From: Spizellomyces punctatus DAOM BR117
Lineage: Eukaryota > Chytridiomycota > Chytridiomycetes > Spizellomycetales > Spizellomycetaceae
Assembly (NCBI RefSeq): GCF_000182565.1
Contig: NW_015971541.1
Coordinates: forward strand, 1,249,039 to 1,313,038
Length of the DNA stretch: 64,000 nt
Reading direction: 5' to 3'
The first letter of the stretch is position 1. Each line of letters opens with the position of its first letter. The position numbers were made by a program, and so were the translations under genes. Under the pieces are notes generated by a model, which had not been told where the DNA came from, ran no database searches, and saw nothing but the letters and a program-made list of their open reading frames with translations. Positions 21,984 to 31,936 of this stretch are shown one piece after another.

Positions 21984-24090
21984 CTAAAATTCAAACTCAT
22001 CTTTAAATAAAGATACATCCTGACCCGTGTGTGCTTTCTCCGCCAGATCACGTCGGTCCATCTGGTCATTTTCACATTGTTAACAAAGCTGGAAAATAAT
22101 TCAACCTCAAATATACTTACCAGTATAAATGCTCGTCGCAAAGTTTCCCATAAATTTCCCGAAACATTCTCTCCACCTCCCTGGTCTCCAACGACATGCA
22201 TCGATAATGCACCCAACAGATGCTCCACAGCCTCCTTGTAACACCCAACGTTGATGCAACTGACACCTAGGTTATACCGCCCTCGGACAAACCTCGGTTT
22301 CAATTCCAACGCCTTGTAATAGGCATCGATAGCTTCTTCCGACCGTCCCGAGTTTGCCAATGTTGCGCCCAAGCGATTCCAGAGTAGATAGTCGTTGGGA
22401 CGCAGAGAAAGTGCCGATGTGAAGCAGTCTATAGCCTTGGTAAAGTCGGAGGAGTTGTAAAAGAGGACACCGAGTCCAATTTGGATGTCGGGGTCGATTT
22501 CGGCTGTGGTAGGGGTTTGAGAGGCTGACGGACCTTGTCGGGCGGCTTCCAGGAAGAGGTTGGTAACATGTGTGTGAAGGATTTCCTTGTCGGTGTAGGA
22601 CGTAGCAGGTTGCATCGACGCGATGCTTGGATACTGGGTTTTAAGCCAACGTTCGAGTGTCGCGTATGCTTCTATTTCCTGACCTTCGTTGGTGTAGCTC
22701 ACCGCAAGAGCCTGCACAAAGACTTAGTAATCTTTGTCGATTCGACACATGATGTATATATCACTCACCATTAAAGCTTTCAGATTTGTTGGATCTGTTT
22801 GCACACTTCTCTGCAATGCAGCAATTGCAGGCCCCTCCTTCTCGTTCTCTGCTTGTGTAATACCCAAAAGCGCCCACCCCTCCGAATTGTCTGGGTCACG
22901 CTGGACGGCCGCCTCAAAGGCCAAAGCAGCCGCCGACAGACTACCTCCTGCATCCAGAATCCGCTGTCCCTCCGCCATGGGATCCGCATGACTGAGATAG
23001 GGATTGTTCGACTCAAAAACGTACGGAGCGCATGGAGCGGTGACTGGATCTGGGTCAGTAACCTCATCCTGTCCCCAAGCGTCACTTGCATTTGAAATTT
23101 GGAAATCTTCGTACTCTGATTCCCAGTCCTTGACCGCGTCGGTCCCCAGATCATACTGTTGAAACAACTTTCCAAGCTTATCCATGTCAGGATCCTGATT
23201 GAACCGCTTTGCAAACTCTTCTTCCCAGGCGATCTCATCATTTCCCAATGCAGGTGCTTTTCCTTTCCCCTTTATAAGTGTATCGTGAACAGCTGCAAAT
23301 TCTCGCGAAAAGGCATCTTCCAGCGCGGCATGGTGTTGTTGTGAAAATGCTCGTTCAAACACCTCATTTTCGGCCAGAGGCGCACCTTGGACGAATTCGT
23401 TGGCCCACCCTGATTCTGGAGCGTGCTGCAAAGCACGGTTGAAAGCAGCTTCAAAGCCAGCATCGCCTCCACCGCCATGGATATGTTGAAAGCTTTCAAA
23501 ATCGGCAGCCCAATCTGAATGAGGAACTTGTGTAAATGATAGGTCATATGGCAATACTGCAATACTGCAAGACTAGCACGGGTAACAAGGGCGCCATGCA
23601 CGCATGTCTGCAAACGACGAGTCTTTCTCATATGGAGTAGACTATGGTGCAAGGACGCACCGTTCTCATGTAGAGCAGCACGGCCATGTCATACAGATCT
23701 TGCTGTTGTCACTCGTCAACTCACCCGTAGGGCCGATTCTCCCCAGTTCACTCTCCAGATTTGGGACAACTCCGAATAATCTTTGATCATGAACGTGCTC
23801 CCTTCCTCCCCCGTTCAGGAACTCGTCCACAAACTCTTTTTCATCAAATTCTACTCTTCCCCTCGCTAACCTCGGATGGAACTGCTCATGAGTCTCTTCT
23901 GGTCGGAAAACGTCCTAATGAATGACAGCAACAAGAACGTCAAGATCCCTTCTACATAAACAAAACAAGCTTTCATATAACAAACCTGCTCTACCGCGTG
24001 GTTTCTATCCAATTGCTTTACAAACTGTGAGATAGAGTTTCCGCCGGAACACTCTGCACCGCTCCCGACGAGAGCTTGGAGTCCTGACAT
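21984..24090 (-). CDS. PEX5: Peroxisomal targeting signal 1 receptor PEX5
   Basis: Cycling cytosolic receptor that binds SKL-type C-termini and carries proteins into peroxisomes. Five exons on minus: 24090-23986, 23914-23725, 23526-22769, 22711-22121, 22061-21984; predicted 573 aa. The N-terminus has the ubiquitinated-Cys region GAECSGGNSISQFVKQ. Pentapeptide WxxxF/Y motifs for PEX14/PEX13 binding follow: WAADF, WANEF, WEEEF, WESEY. The C-terminal half is a TPR array (EGWALLGITQAENEKEGPAIAALQ; YLLWNRLGATLANSGRSEEAIDAYYKALELKP; VRGRYNLGVSCINVGCYKEAVEHLL), ending LWETLRRAFILMDRRDLAEKA across the last junction and FKDEFEF. Intron 2 (about 200 bp) is longer than usual here. PEX2 lies 26 kb away in the same window. 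Confidence 0.95.
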
Positions 24091-24473
24091 TCTGGCCTTA
24101 GTGGACAAAGAATGCCAACAACAAGTGCCAACAGCTGCAGTATGGCAGGTGCGATCATTTAACCGAGCTGCGAGTGCATCACATGACACCACACTAGCAT
24201 GCAGTGGAATGCACTTGAACGTACGCTGCAGGTTCCAGCCTGTCCACGTGGTGTAAGAAACGCAACCAACTGGTGACACAGTCATATATGGTTGGAATTA
24301 CAACTACAATTGGATTGATGGTTACTTCAATTGATAATTGTATCACACATGACAAGGTTTTGAATCGGAGGGGGAGAAGGACCATCGACAAAAGACAAGG
24401 AGCGCAGTTTGCCTTCCTTGCGTTTTTCCTTTTCATTCTTCTTGATCTTTTATCAACGTTCTGCTTTCCAACG
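24091..24473. other. Divergent promoter region PEX5/kinase
   Basis: About 380 bp. The kinase frame is open upstream to ~24273 with an earlier ATG at 24288, but that leader would encode a hydrophobic, non-conserved stretch; I treat it as 5' leader. A longer protein start cannot be excluded. Confidence 0.4.
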
Positions 24474-25844
24474 ATGGTATTTGTTGCAACACTCACACCT
24501 GCACACTCGCATCATTCTCCCTTCCCGTCTGCTCCTGCTGCTATTTCTCCTGTTCAAACTCCTGCCACTTGCATTCCACGTCGCAGTAGAACATTCTCGT
24601 ATCCACTGCACCAAGACATATCGGCTGCAACAACCACACCTGCCACACCTGCGACGACAACAACAACAGCAACTGCTGCTGCAACAAAAAGACCTACCAC
24701 AAAGCGAACTCGCTCCAAACCAACACCGCATTTCGATCACCCGTGGTGGAAAGGGCCAGCTGCTACCCAACTCACCACAGTAGAAGAGATAATAGAACCA
24801 GATACAAGTAGATCTCTTAACCATCATCCAGCTCGAAGACACAGCGCGGGACAAGTTCTTCACATGGACGCGACGTACCCTGGCGCCAAAACTTCAAAAA
24901 CAATATCGGAGCCTCTAGCACACCATACACCTCGTTGGAAACGACCGAGCATCAGTGACGCTTTTCCGACAACCGCCCCAGCAGCGGAAACGAAAGCTGC
25001 CCCGACGACAGAATGTGTGGGACCGTATGTTGTTCTCAAAACGCTTGGCTCAGGCGCCTTTTCCCACGTGAAGCTCGCTGTGCACTCTCGTGATGGTAAA
25101 CGCGTTGCGATCAAGATGCTCGAGAAACACACTCCGAATTCTCTTCACTCTCCGCACCAAGCCTCAAACGAAGCTTCCATTATTGCATCCCTGCATCATC
25201 CTCACATTGTTCGACTACTCGATACGATTGAAACGCCTTCACATAATTGTTTGATACTCGAATACGTGCCTGGTGGGGAGTTGTACGACCTGATCAGCGA
25301 CCATCCAAACATGTTGACGGAAGATACCATCCGCCGGATATTTCGCGAACTCGTCCAAACAGTTAAATACCTCCACACCAACAATGTCTGCCATCGCGAT
25401 CTGAAGATTGAAAATGTGTTGTTAGACTCATCTCAAAACATTAAACTAACCGATTTCGGACTGGCCAAGCGCTTCAATCCCCATATTCCCCTGACGACTC
25501 GCTGCGGTAGTGAAGAATATGCTGCACCTGAACTCGTCCAAGCTCAACCGTATGATGGACGAAAAACCGATATCTGGGCGCTGGGTATCATCTTGTTTGC
25601 CCTGCTGACTGGTGAACTACCCTTCTCGGTGCGACCTGGTGAACGTCCTCGAGGCATGTTTCACAGAATTGCCCGAGGGGACTTCAAGTTTCCGAATTCA
25701 CCTGGTGTGAGCGACTCGGCCAAAGATTTGGTCAAGAGAATATTGACACCGAATCCAAAAAAGCGAGCGACATTGGATGAGATTTTGAGGCATCCTTGGA
25801 TGGCGGAAAAGGAAGTGGCAAACACTGGTGCGCTCGAACGCTAG
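24474..25844 (+). CDS. Serine/threonine protein kinase (CAMK/SNF1-like group)
   Basis: Single-exon kinase, 456 aa from the ATG at 24474. The first ~180 residues are low complexity (His/Pro/Thr/Ala, polyThr), likely disordered and regulatory. The catalytic domain starts GPYVVLKTLGSGAFSHVKLA (glycine loop), with VAIKMLEKH (ATP-site Lys), CHRDLKIENVLL (catalytic loop), DFGLAK (metal-binding Asp), a short activation loop ending CGSEEYAAPEL, then TDIWALGIILFALLTGELPF and KRATLDEILRHPWM (subdomain XI), finishing soon after. The layout fits CAMK-type fungal kinases near Kin4/Frk1 and the SNF1 branch, but I cannot assign an orthologue. All catalytic residues are present, so it should be active. Confidence 0.85.
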   Translation: MVFVATLTPAHSHHSPFPSAPAAISPVQTPATCIPRRSRTFSYPLHQDISAATTTPATPATTTTTATAAATKRPTTKRTRSKPTPHFDHPWWKGPAATQLTTVEEIIEPDTSRSLNHHPARRHSAGQVLHMDATYPGAKTSKTISEPLAHHTPRWKRPSISDAFPTTAPAAETKAAPTTECVGPYVVLKTLGSGAFSHVKLAVHSRDGKRVAIKMLEKHTPNSLHSPHQASNEASIIASLHHPHIVRLLDTIETPSHNCLILEYVPGGELYDLISDHPNMLTEDTIRRIFRELVQTVKYLHTNNVCHRDLKIENVLLDSSQNIKLTDFGLAKRFNPHIPLTTRCGSEEYAAPELVQAQPYDGRKTDIWALGIILFALLTGELPFSVRPGERPRGMFHRIARGDFKFPNSPGVSDSAKDLVKRILTPNPKKRATLDEILRHPWMAEKEVANTGALER

Positions 25845-25996
25845 ATGTATATTGTCTAAGCGTTGTGTTGTCTTTTATTGTAAATATGACTATCTGCTTT
25901 TTGGGGGGCTTTTGCTTTGTACATGTGTTTAAAAAGGAAAAATATACACCGGTGTAAATAAAATGTTATATAAATACGAATCTGGCTGCCTTCTCG

Positions 25997-27940
25997 TTAC
26001 CCTGCCAGAGACCGAATTTTCTCCGCAATAATAGGTATTGTCACCCAAACGACTGATGCTGTACCAAACAGTACAAATGTGAGCGAAGATAATGCAGCTG
26101 CTTGTGGGTTCGTCCCTAATAAAGATGCTATAAAGCGAGGATAAGCTTTCGCGGTCGTATGCCTTGGTCAGGAACCATCAATGGTACATACCCGTCCCGA
26201 CGGCGTGACTTGTCACCCCAGTGGTAACACCCACGACCAAAACATCATCTACACACCAACACAATTAGCCAACATATCATCTAAACAAATTACAACTCCA
26301 GAATCACACACACCTTTGGACACTCCAACTCGTCTCATCGCCCATTTACCAACGACATCCCCTACCATTCCCGAAACAATAACCATTACGACACCCAAAC
26401 TTGCGTTAGCTTCTTGTAGGACGGAGGAAAAGATTTGGAGGGATAACGGCGTGGTTACGAATCTAGTATAAAGCCATCAGACGTGACGATCAGACGATGA
26501 CGCCGTTTGATGGACGTACCGACAAGACATTCCTAAGCTATTCTCTCGGTCCATTCCTATACTCCTCGATAGCCAGACATGGAAGACGAGAGAAAAGATG
26601 GAAACAGTCGATATCACCGTCATGATTGGTACAATCTGCCCGCGGTCCGGTAAACAAGGGCTTTCGCGTAGTGATTTTGAGATGAAGTACATACCTGCTG
26701 GCGCATCATCACTCTCTCTTTGTACATCCTGATCGCCAATGCTACCACAGCTGCGTCCAAGAGACTGTACAATACGTCACCCGCTCCAGGTGTTGGAAAG
26801 GGTTTATGAGATGCGAGGGCTGTGAGGAGCTTTTGAGCCTTAATGGAGCGAGAATACGTGCCAATAGCTATAGTCAATTGGGAAGAGAAACGAACTTCAG
26901 CATACTGACGAAATGGTATAGTACAACGAGGCATACCATCATTCAAGCTCTGTCCCTTCATCCCGCCAACACACCACACCCCCAAAATTGTAAGCCCACC
27001 GCAAACCAGCAACGGATGCAAAACCATCTTGAGTTTGGGTGGCAGAGCCAACCCTACAAAGTACGCCAACACCGTAATACACAAATGAACTGGTTGAACG
27101 ACATCGGTTAGCAAAGCCAATGCCAAACTCGGGACGAAAAGTGAAATATAGATGAGCAACGTGGAGGGGTGGATCGGGAGCCGGGGAAGAAGGGGTGGCG
27201 GGGCTTGTTGCGACTTTTCGCTGAGAGTTGTGGAGGGACGGCGGTCAAGCTCTATTGCCATTTCTTCGTGGTCTGGTATTGGTATCTTGGGAACTCTACG
27301 AAGCAACTTCATACACCTTCGCACAGCAATAACCATGCCAATCACCAACAATAGCACCACAACATATCCGATAGCTTTTCATGGAAACACCATCAGCCTT
27401 CTGCCGTCTTTAATCCATCATCTGAAAAAACTCACCAAACACCCCAATAACCCTCCCAACTTCTCTCCCCCCCAGCCCTTTCTGCCGGGGCATGACCACC
27501 ACGGCCGGGGAAAACATGACGGTCATCCACTTTAACAACCACTCAACGCCCGGATCAGCCCATACGATTGTTCTATCCACCTTGACTTGAACGCTTGGGA
27601 TCCATGTGCAAAGGAGGAGTGTAAAGAATAGGATAAGCATAGATAGGACCTGATATTTATCGTTAGATGTGAATTTTCTCCAAAATGCACGATCTGATAT
27701 ATCAAAGACACGTACACTTGCGGGAACTCTACTGCTGACAGCAACGTCAATCCCCCAGACAAACAGTAGCACGACGCAGCAAACAAATGGTACAAATATC
27801 CAATCTTCCGCCAGTGTCCGCAGAGAGACTCCAAATACTAGCCGAACCCTTTTTTGCAGCGTGGGAACGGGGGACATGCCAATTACGGGCTCCGGAAACT
27901 CGTCTGGTCCAAGGCTGGAACATCTTTGTCGGAGGGGCAT
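25997..27940 (-). CDS. LrgA-LrgB (CidA-CidB type) fusion membrane transporter
   Basis: Predicted 528 aa in seven exons on minus: 27940-27436, 27374-26937, 26867-26695, 26635-26520, 26462-26314, 26248-26192, 26145-25997. The N-terminal half has LrgA-like hydrophobic segments (FVPFVCCVVLLFVWGIDVAV; MLILFFTLLLCTW; a MTVMFSPAVVVMP motif). The C-terminal half is LrgB-like: LLTDVVQPVHLCITVLAYFVG, KMVLHPLLVCGGLTILGV, GAGDVLYSLLDAAVVALA, VTTPLSLQI, VVGVTTGVTSHAVGTA across a junction, and ALSSLTFVLFGTASVVW. Plants fuse the same two halves in the plastid glycolate/glycerate carrier PLGG1; bacteria keep them separate. The intron 26868-26936 is a multiple of three and could be retained; LrgB alignment favours removal. 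Substrate and membrane in this organism are unknown. Confidence 0.82.
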
Positions 27941-28917
27941 CGTAGAGTGGGATCCTTGCGGTGCTTGGGTGTGCCGACGACGGGTAAGGGCCAGCAAAGG
28001 TCGGATTCAAATAGACATGGGTCAACCCGCCAGTTGAAAGGTCAAAAAGACACGAAAGACACGTTCAACCGATTATTTTCTTTGGAACTTTCCAACACAG
28101 ACATGCCGATGAAAAGGTCATTTTCAAAAAAGGAATCATTCTCGCGGTCAAGTTGAGCATCGTGCGCAACGCCATTCAGTAGCATTCGTTATGACGGTAC
28201 TTTTGCCTGGAAATTGTTATTGTGCGCCATGACTATTCACGGAGGGCATCGGCAGTTATGCTTGTTACATCTTGGGATGGCGTGAAAATCCTTCCTACTT
28301 GTAGTGACAATAAGGATTTTTTACATAGAGAAGGGGCTCTATACGATATAATTAACGATAAACTGCATCTCTGTATCTGAGGTCTTTTTTAATGTGCGCT
28401 GCATGCACTGGTTCGCACTAGGGGTGGATATGTGCCGAGTCCAGACAGCCTACTTACCCAAGATTGGATACTGTAATGGGTGTGATGTGGTCTCAAAACC
28501 TGCGTGCACCATCTTGCTGCTGTTCATGATCAAAGAAGAGTTCCGCATGAATGACTGGTTTGCTCATGGTAAGGTATGCGATATTTGGAGACGTTAAGAT
28601 GGAAAAGAAGAATTGTGCCAACTGGGCAAGCAGCCGCATCCTTCAAATCGAAACAGCGAACAGAATATGATATTGAAATGAACTAATGGACAGGACAGAG
28701 TTATTGAACTAATAATGAACTATCTCACAAAATAGCGAAGGGCACCTGTGTCATGAAAACTATGGTATCAGAATACAGCGCTGAGAAAATACAAGTACCG
28801 CTTTGCTTACTTGTGCTTCAATGGTCCGCTAGGTCATGTAATCGGCCGCAGAGCGATCGCAGGCTCGGTCGGGGCGGTCGGTCGAGGTTCTCGGAGAAGA
28901 TGGCACCGCCAAAGCTT
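27941..28917. other. Intergenic region, no gene seen
   Basis: Nearly 1 kb upstream of the LrgAB start and up to the inverted-repeat unit. Short open frames only. No recognised RNA gene. Confidence 0.5.
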
Positions 28918-29394
28918 TCAGTCAATTGGGAAGCTCCCGTTTTATCGCAGCGACATCCCGTTTTACCGCAAGCGACATCCATCCCTCATCCGTGTTTATT
29001 GTACCAACAAAATGTTCTCAAACCTCCTCGGATGGGCCAACCCCAACCGCAACAACCAGACCCCAACCAGACTGAACAACCAGAGCGAACCCCCGACACA
29101 TGGGGGCACCGCTACCATTTTTACCTTCGGCCGCCGAATGGTATCTGGATCAACCGCTTCATCCCGCCTTCTTTGCGCAACCAGATACTGGACCCCGTTG
29201 GGGGGATGTGCCCTCGGACGCCGTCTCAGGATAAAACCCTACGACCCCCACTGCCCGGGGGCAATAACTATTACCGTGGGCCGAGAAGGGGAGGGCCGGT
29301 CCAGATGTGCCCTCACGATCCGCCTGGCCAACGGTACATGGCTGAACGTGACCACACGGGGTGACGAGCGACGTCCGGCGGTTCAGGACCCGCC
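28918..29394 (+). repeat. Left arm of a ~460-bp inverted repeat
   Basis: 477 bp whose reverse complement recurs at 30469-30923. Both arms start with TCAGTCAATTGGGAA and end with GGTTCAGGACCCGCC. This arm is 22 bp longer because of a short duplication near 28948-28985 (GCGACATCC twice). Otherwise the arms look over 90% identical by eye, with a two-base difference at GACGAG(CC)CGACG near 29369. The GC content is visibly higher than in neighbouring genes. Confidence 0.92.
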
Positions 29395-29461
29395 AAATGG
29401 AAGGCACCCCACCAGGCGTGGAAGAAGTGTTCCTGCTCCGAAACCCCATTTTGGAGGTTGA
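29012..29461 (+). CDS. Repeat-module protein of unknown family (hypothetical)
   Basis: Open frame from ATG 29012 to TGA 29461, 149 aa, starting inside the left arm and running just beyond it. Composition: an Asn/Thr/Pro-rich head (NRNNQTPTRLNNQSEPP), a Gly/Thr segment, then a 42-residue module at 29222-29347 beginning RLRIKPYDPH and containing GAITITVGREGEGRSR and LTIRLANGTW, which looks like a small beta-rich fold, then a basic tail. The same module, diverged but in the same phase, recurs at 30340-30465 on the other strand, and most codon differences there are synonymous, which argues for translation. Splicing and full extent are unknown. I recognise no family. Confidence 0.4.
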   Translation: MFSNLLGWANPNRNNQTPTRLNNQSEPPTHGGTATIFTFGRRMVSGSTASSRLLCATRYWTPLGGCALGRRLRIKPYDPHCPGAITITVGREGEGRSRCALTIRLANGTWLNVTTRGDERRPAVQDPPNGRHPTRRGRSVPAPKPHFGG

Positions 29462-29530
29462 CCATTTGTTTGTTCTGATCCTACTCCTTTGTGCTCCTTT
29501 CGATGCTTCCCTCGCTTATTGTCCTTGCCT

Positions 29531-30184
29531 TCATTCAATCCTGCGCACCAGTGCACCGGGGCCTATGTCTCTCCCATTCTCGTCATGAAGTCCAATGCCA
29601 TCAGCAAGAAAGTGGACAAATCGCTTGTCGCCGTCCTGGATGGGCACGGCTCGTTTGGGTCCTCTGACAATAAGCGTAACGTTTCGGTTGGTTTGAGGTG
29701 CCTCCAAAAGTTCGGCTGCGTCTTCTCTGCCTTGTGGTTGACGTTTGGCGTTGCCTCTTCGCTGTGCTCCCGTCCGCCCGTACTTGTTGTTCTTCTTTGT
29801 CCAGCTGGTCGGCTGGGTATTGCCAGGTTTGACCCTCCCCCCGGTCTGGACCATCTTGAGTATTGTCAGTATGTTTTCGTGTGCGTGTATCCGTACAATG
29901 TCTTTTCGTGTGCGTGTATCCGTACGATATCGTGGTCGAGGAGAAGTTGGGCGGTTCGGGGGTATCTGAACAGCACTGGAACGGCGATCGGTGCTCCCGT
30001 TGGGACCGACATTTTGAGCCATCTCGGGGAAAGGGACGAACAGGCCTGCGGTCTCGAGAACAAGATGTATTCGTCGAGTCGAAGGGGTAAGATGCGAGGT
30101 TGCGGGCCGTGGCTCGTCCCGGATCCTACTAGGAACAATGCTCTTGTCTCGGCGAAGCGGCGCCCAGCGAATTAAGCTGGCCAT
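29531..30184 (-). CDS. Hypothetical open frame inside the inverted-repeat unit
   Basis: 217-codon frame from ATG 30184 to 29531 in the spacer between the arms. Arg/Asn/Pro-rich, with no membrane segment. Near its end it has NVTLIVRGPKRAVPIQDGDK followed by FVHFLADGIGLHDENG, which has the same strand pattern and LADG motif as the 42-residue module of the arms (LTIRLANGTW), so it may be a third, strongly diverged module. It could be the downstream part of one minus-strand gene beginning near 30890 and since broken by stops. No database family recognised; the opposite strand is open over much of the same stretch, so coding status is uncertain. Confidence 0.3.
   Translation of the reverse strand: MASLIRWAPLRRDKSIVPSRIRDEPRPATSHLTPSTRRIHLVLETAGLFVPFPEMAQNVGPNGSTDRRSSAVQIPPNRPTSPRPRYRTDTRTRKDIVRIHAHENILTILKMVQTGGRVKPGNTQPTSWTKKNNKYGRTGAQRRGNAKRQPQGREDAAELLEAPQTNRNVTLIVRGPKRAVPIQDGDKRFVHFLADGIGLHDENGRDIGPGALVRRIE
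29870..29930. repeat. Short tandem repeat, two ~32-bp units
   Basis: The motif TTTTCGTGTGCGTGTATCCG is present twice, spaced 32 bp apart, around 29873 and 29905, inside the spacer of the inverted-repeat unit. Confidence 0.75.
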
Positions 30185-30331
30185 GCAGAACTTTGCCGAG
30201 GTGTTTATCGTTCCTATCGCGGAACAGGACAGCGCGCGGTCCGCTTATTACGGTTCGGTCCATCAGTAACGTAGCGGCCTGACGTAGAAGTGGTATCGGT
30301 GGCCCCGTCTGTCGGGTTGCTGCTGCTCTGG

Positions 30332-30890
30332 TTATTGCGGTGGTTCCACGTGCCGTCTGCCAGTCAGATCGTTAAGGTTGATCTCGAACGGCCTTCCCCT
30401 TCTCGTCCCAAGGTGATCGTAATGGTGCCGGGGCCGTGCGGGTTGTATTGCTTGATTCGGAGCTTTACGGCGGGTCCTGAACCGCCGGACGTCGGGCTCG
30501 TCACCCCGTGTGGTGACGTTCAGCCATGTACCGTTGGCCAGGCGGATCGTGAGGGCACATCTGGACCGGCCCTCCCCTTCTCGGCCCACGGTAATAGTTA
30601 TTGCCCCCGGGCAGTGGGGGTCGTAGGGTTTTATCCTGAGACGGCGTCCGAGGGCACATCTCCCCAACGGGGTCCAGTATCTGGTTGCGCAAAGAAGGCG
30701 GGATGAAGCGGTTGATCCAGATACCATTCGGCGGCCGAAGGTAAAAATGGTAGCGGTGCCCCCATGTGTCGGGGGTTCGCTCTGGTTGTTCAGTCTGGTT
30801 GGGGTCTGGTTGTTGCGGTTGCGGTTAGACCCATCCGAGTAGGTTTGCGAACATTTTGTCGGTACAATAAACACTGATGAGGGATGTCGC
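30332..30890 (-). pseudogene. Disrupted two-module remnant (right arm and adjoining spacer)
   Basis: Minus-strand counterpart of the 29012 gene. The equivalent start (MFANLLGW, near 30861) is followed at once by a stop because of small changes against the left arm, and the homologous frame reopens downstream. It carries one module at 30643-30518, nearly identical to the left arm. Only about 50 bp further on is a second, diverged module at 30465-30340 (KLRIKQYNPH, TITITLGREGEGRSR, LADGTW), in a shifted frame and with TGA where the first module has CGC (Arg). So this looks like an array of modules that has decayed by a frameshift and a stop. I leave the breaks as found. Confidence 0.5.
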
Positions 30891-30923
30891 TTGCGATAAA
30901 GAGGGAACTTCCCAATTGACTGA
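30469..30923 (-). repeat. Right arm of the inverted repeat
   Basis: 455 bp, the reverse complement of 28918-29394 apart from small indels and scattered substitutions. The spacer between the arms is 1,074 bp (29395-30468). I found no convincing target-site duplication beside the outer ends and no transposase-like frame in the spacer. Confidence 0.92.
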
Positions 30924-31660
30924 CCTTTTATGCAAGTAGCAGTGCCCCGCCTCCACGCTCACATCACCGTGCGTGAGCAAATTTAGTAACCTCGGAAGCC
31001 CGACTTTTGACAGCTGCCACGCGGAAGAAAATCCCGGAACTCCTTGGCGCAATAATGCGAGGAAGTATTTTCTTATTTCTGCAATCCTTCATCCCTTCGC
31101 AAACACTGCCTCCAACATCACGCCGTCATTGTGTAATGTTTCTCCTCATGCCGTCAGTTTGCCATTTTGGCAGAGTCATGCATTACATTCGTAATTTTGG
31201 TTTTTGGTCCTCAAACGGCGTGAGGAGCCTTAATTGTAAAAGAACAGCAATTATAGAAGAGTGATTAAACAGAAAGAGAACTTGCTGGCGGCATTGCAGC
31301 TAGATCAGCAGCGACAATGTAGATCACTTCATGGGCTATCAAAAACTATTCAGCCAATTCCTATAGAGTAGGATACGTCACTAAGATAAAAAAGAGCTGG
31401 AAACACCGGTAAAATTCCGGATAACTTGTCAATATACCCGATGTCAAAGTATACCCTTCCCGTCTAATGGATACGGTAAAAGCGGCAAATCCTCATGCAT
31501 GGGGGGATGGTGTACAGGTCTTCCAAGCAGCCCCATTGCTTCATCTATCCGAAACAATCTGCTGAGTTAAACTCAACTCGTAAACGGGAAACAATGTATG
31601 ACCATAGCTGAGTAGTACTGCAGCTTGCCGCCTCTCCTTCAGTCATGAGGGCTTCTAATG
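30924..31660. other. Intergenic region, no gene seen
   Basis: About 740 bp after the right arm; short frames only, no family resemblance. Confidence 0.5.
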
Positions 31661-31778
31661 ACTGACGTGGCCACGCAGTATGGCAGCTTTCATCCAGCTG
31701 TCATCACGAAGACTGACTTACTGACATGGCCGCGCAGTATAGCAGCCATCATCCAATCCTCATCCCGACAGCTGACTG
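31661..31778. repeat. Imperfect direct tandem repeat, two ~59-bp copies
   Basis: Copy 1 (31661-31719) and copy 2 (31720-31778) both start ACTGAC.TGGCC.CGCAGTAT and continue .GCAGC..TCATCCA, about 80% alike by eye. They are followed by a CTGACTGACTGACTGG run. The array lies 160-280 bp upstream of the GTPase start and could be promoter sequence. Confidence 0.75.
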
Positions 31779-31936
31779 ACTGACTGGAAAAGCTGTCCAA
31801 TCATCAGGCAAAGCGCCTCTCCAGCAGCACCAAGAGCAAAATCTGCCTCGACCAGGCGTGCAGCGGAACTTTGACAGCTCGTTGCTGACTAAGCAGATTT
31901 GAACCTCATTGCTGCGCAAACGTGGCAAACCTTTCC

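Noticed and set aside
24453-24863. 136-codon Cys/Arg/Ser-rich frame on the minus strand
   Set aside because: Antisense to the Thr/Ala/His-rich low-complexity head of the kinase; cysteine runs come from ACA/GCA repeats.
28918-30923. Reading the inverted arms as LTRs or a CRISPR array
   Set aside because: LTRs are direct repeats and these are inverted; there is no reverse transcriptase or integrase frame. CRISPR is not expected in a nuclear genome and there are no short regular spacers.
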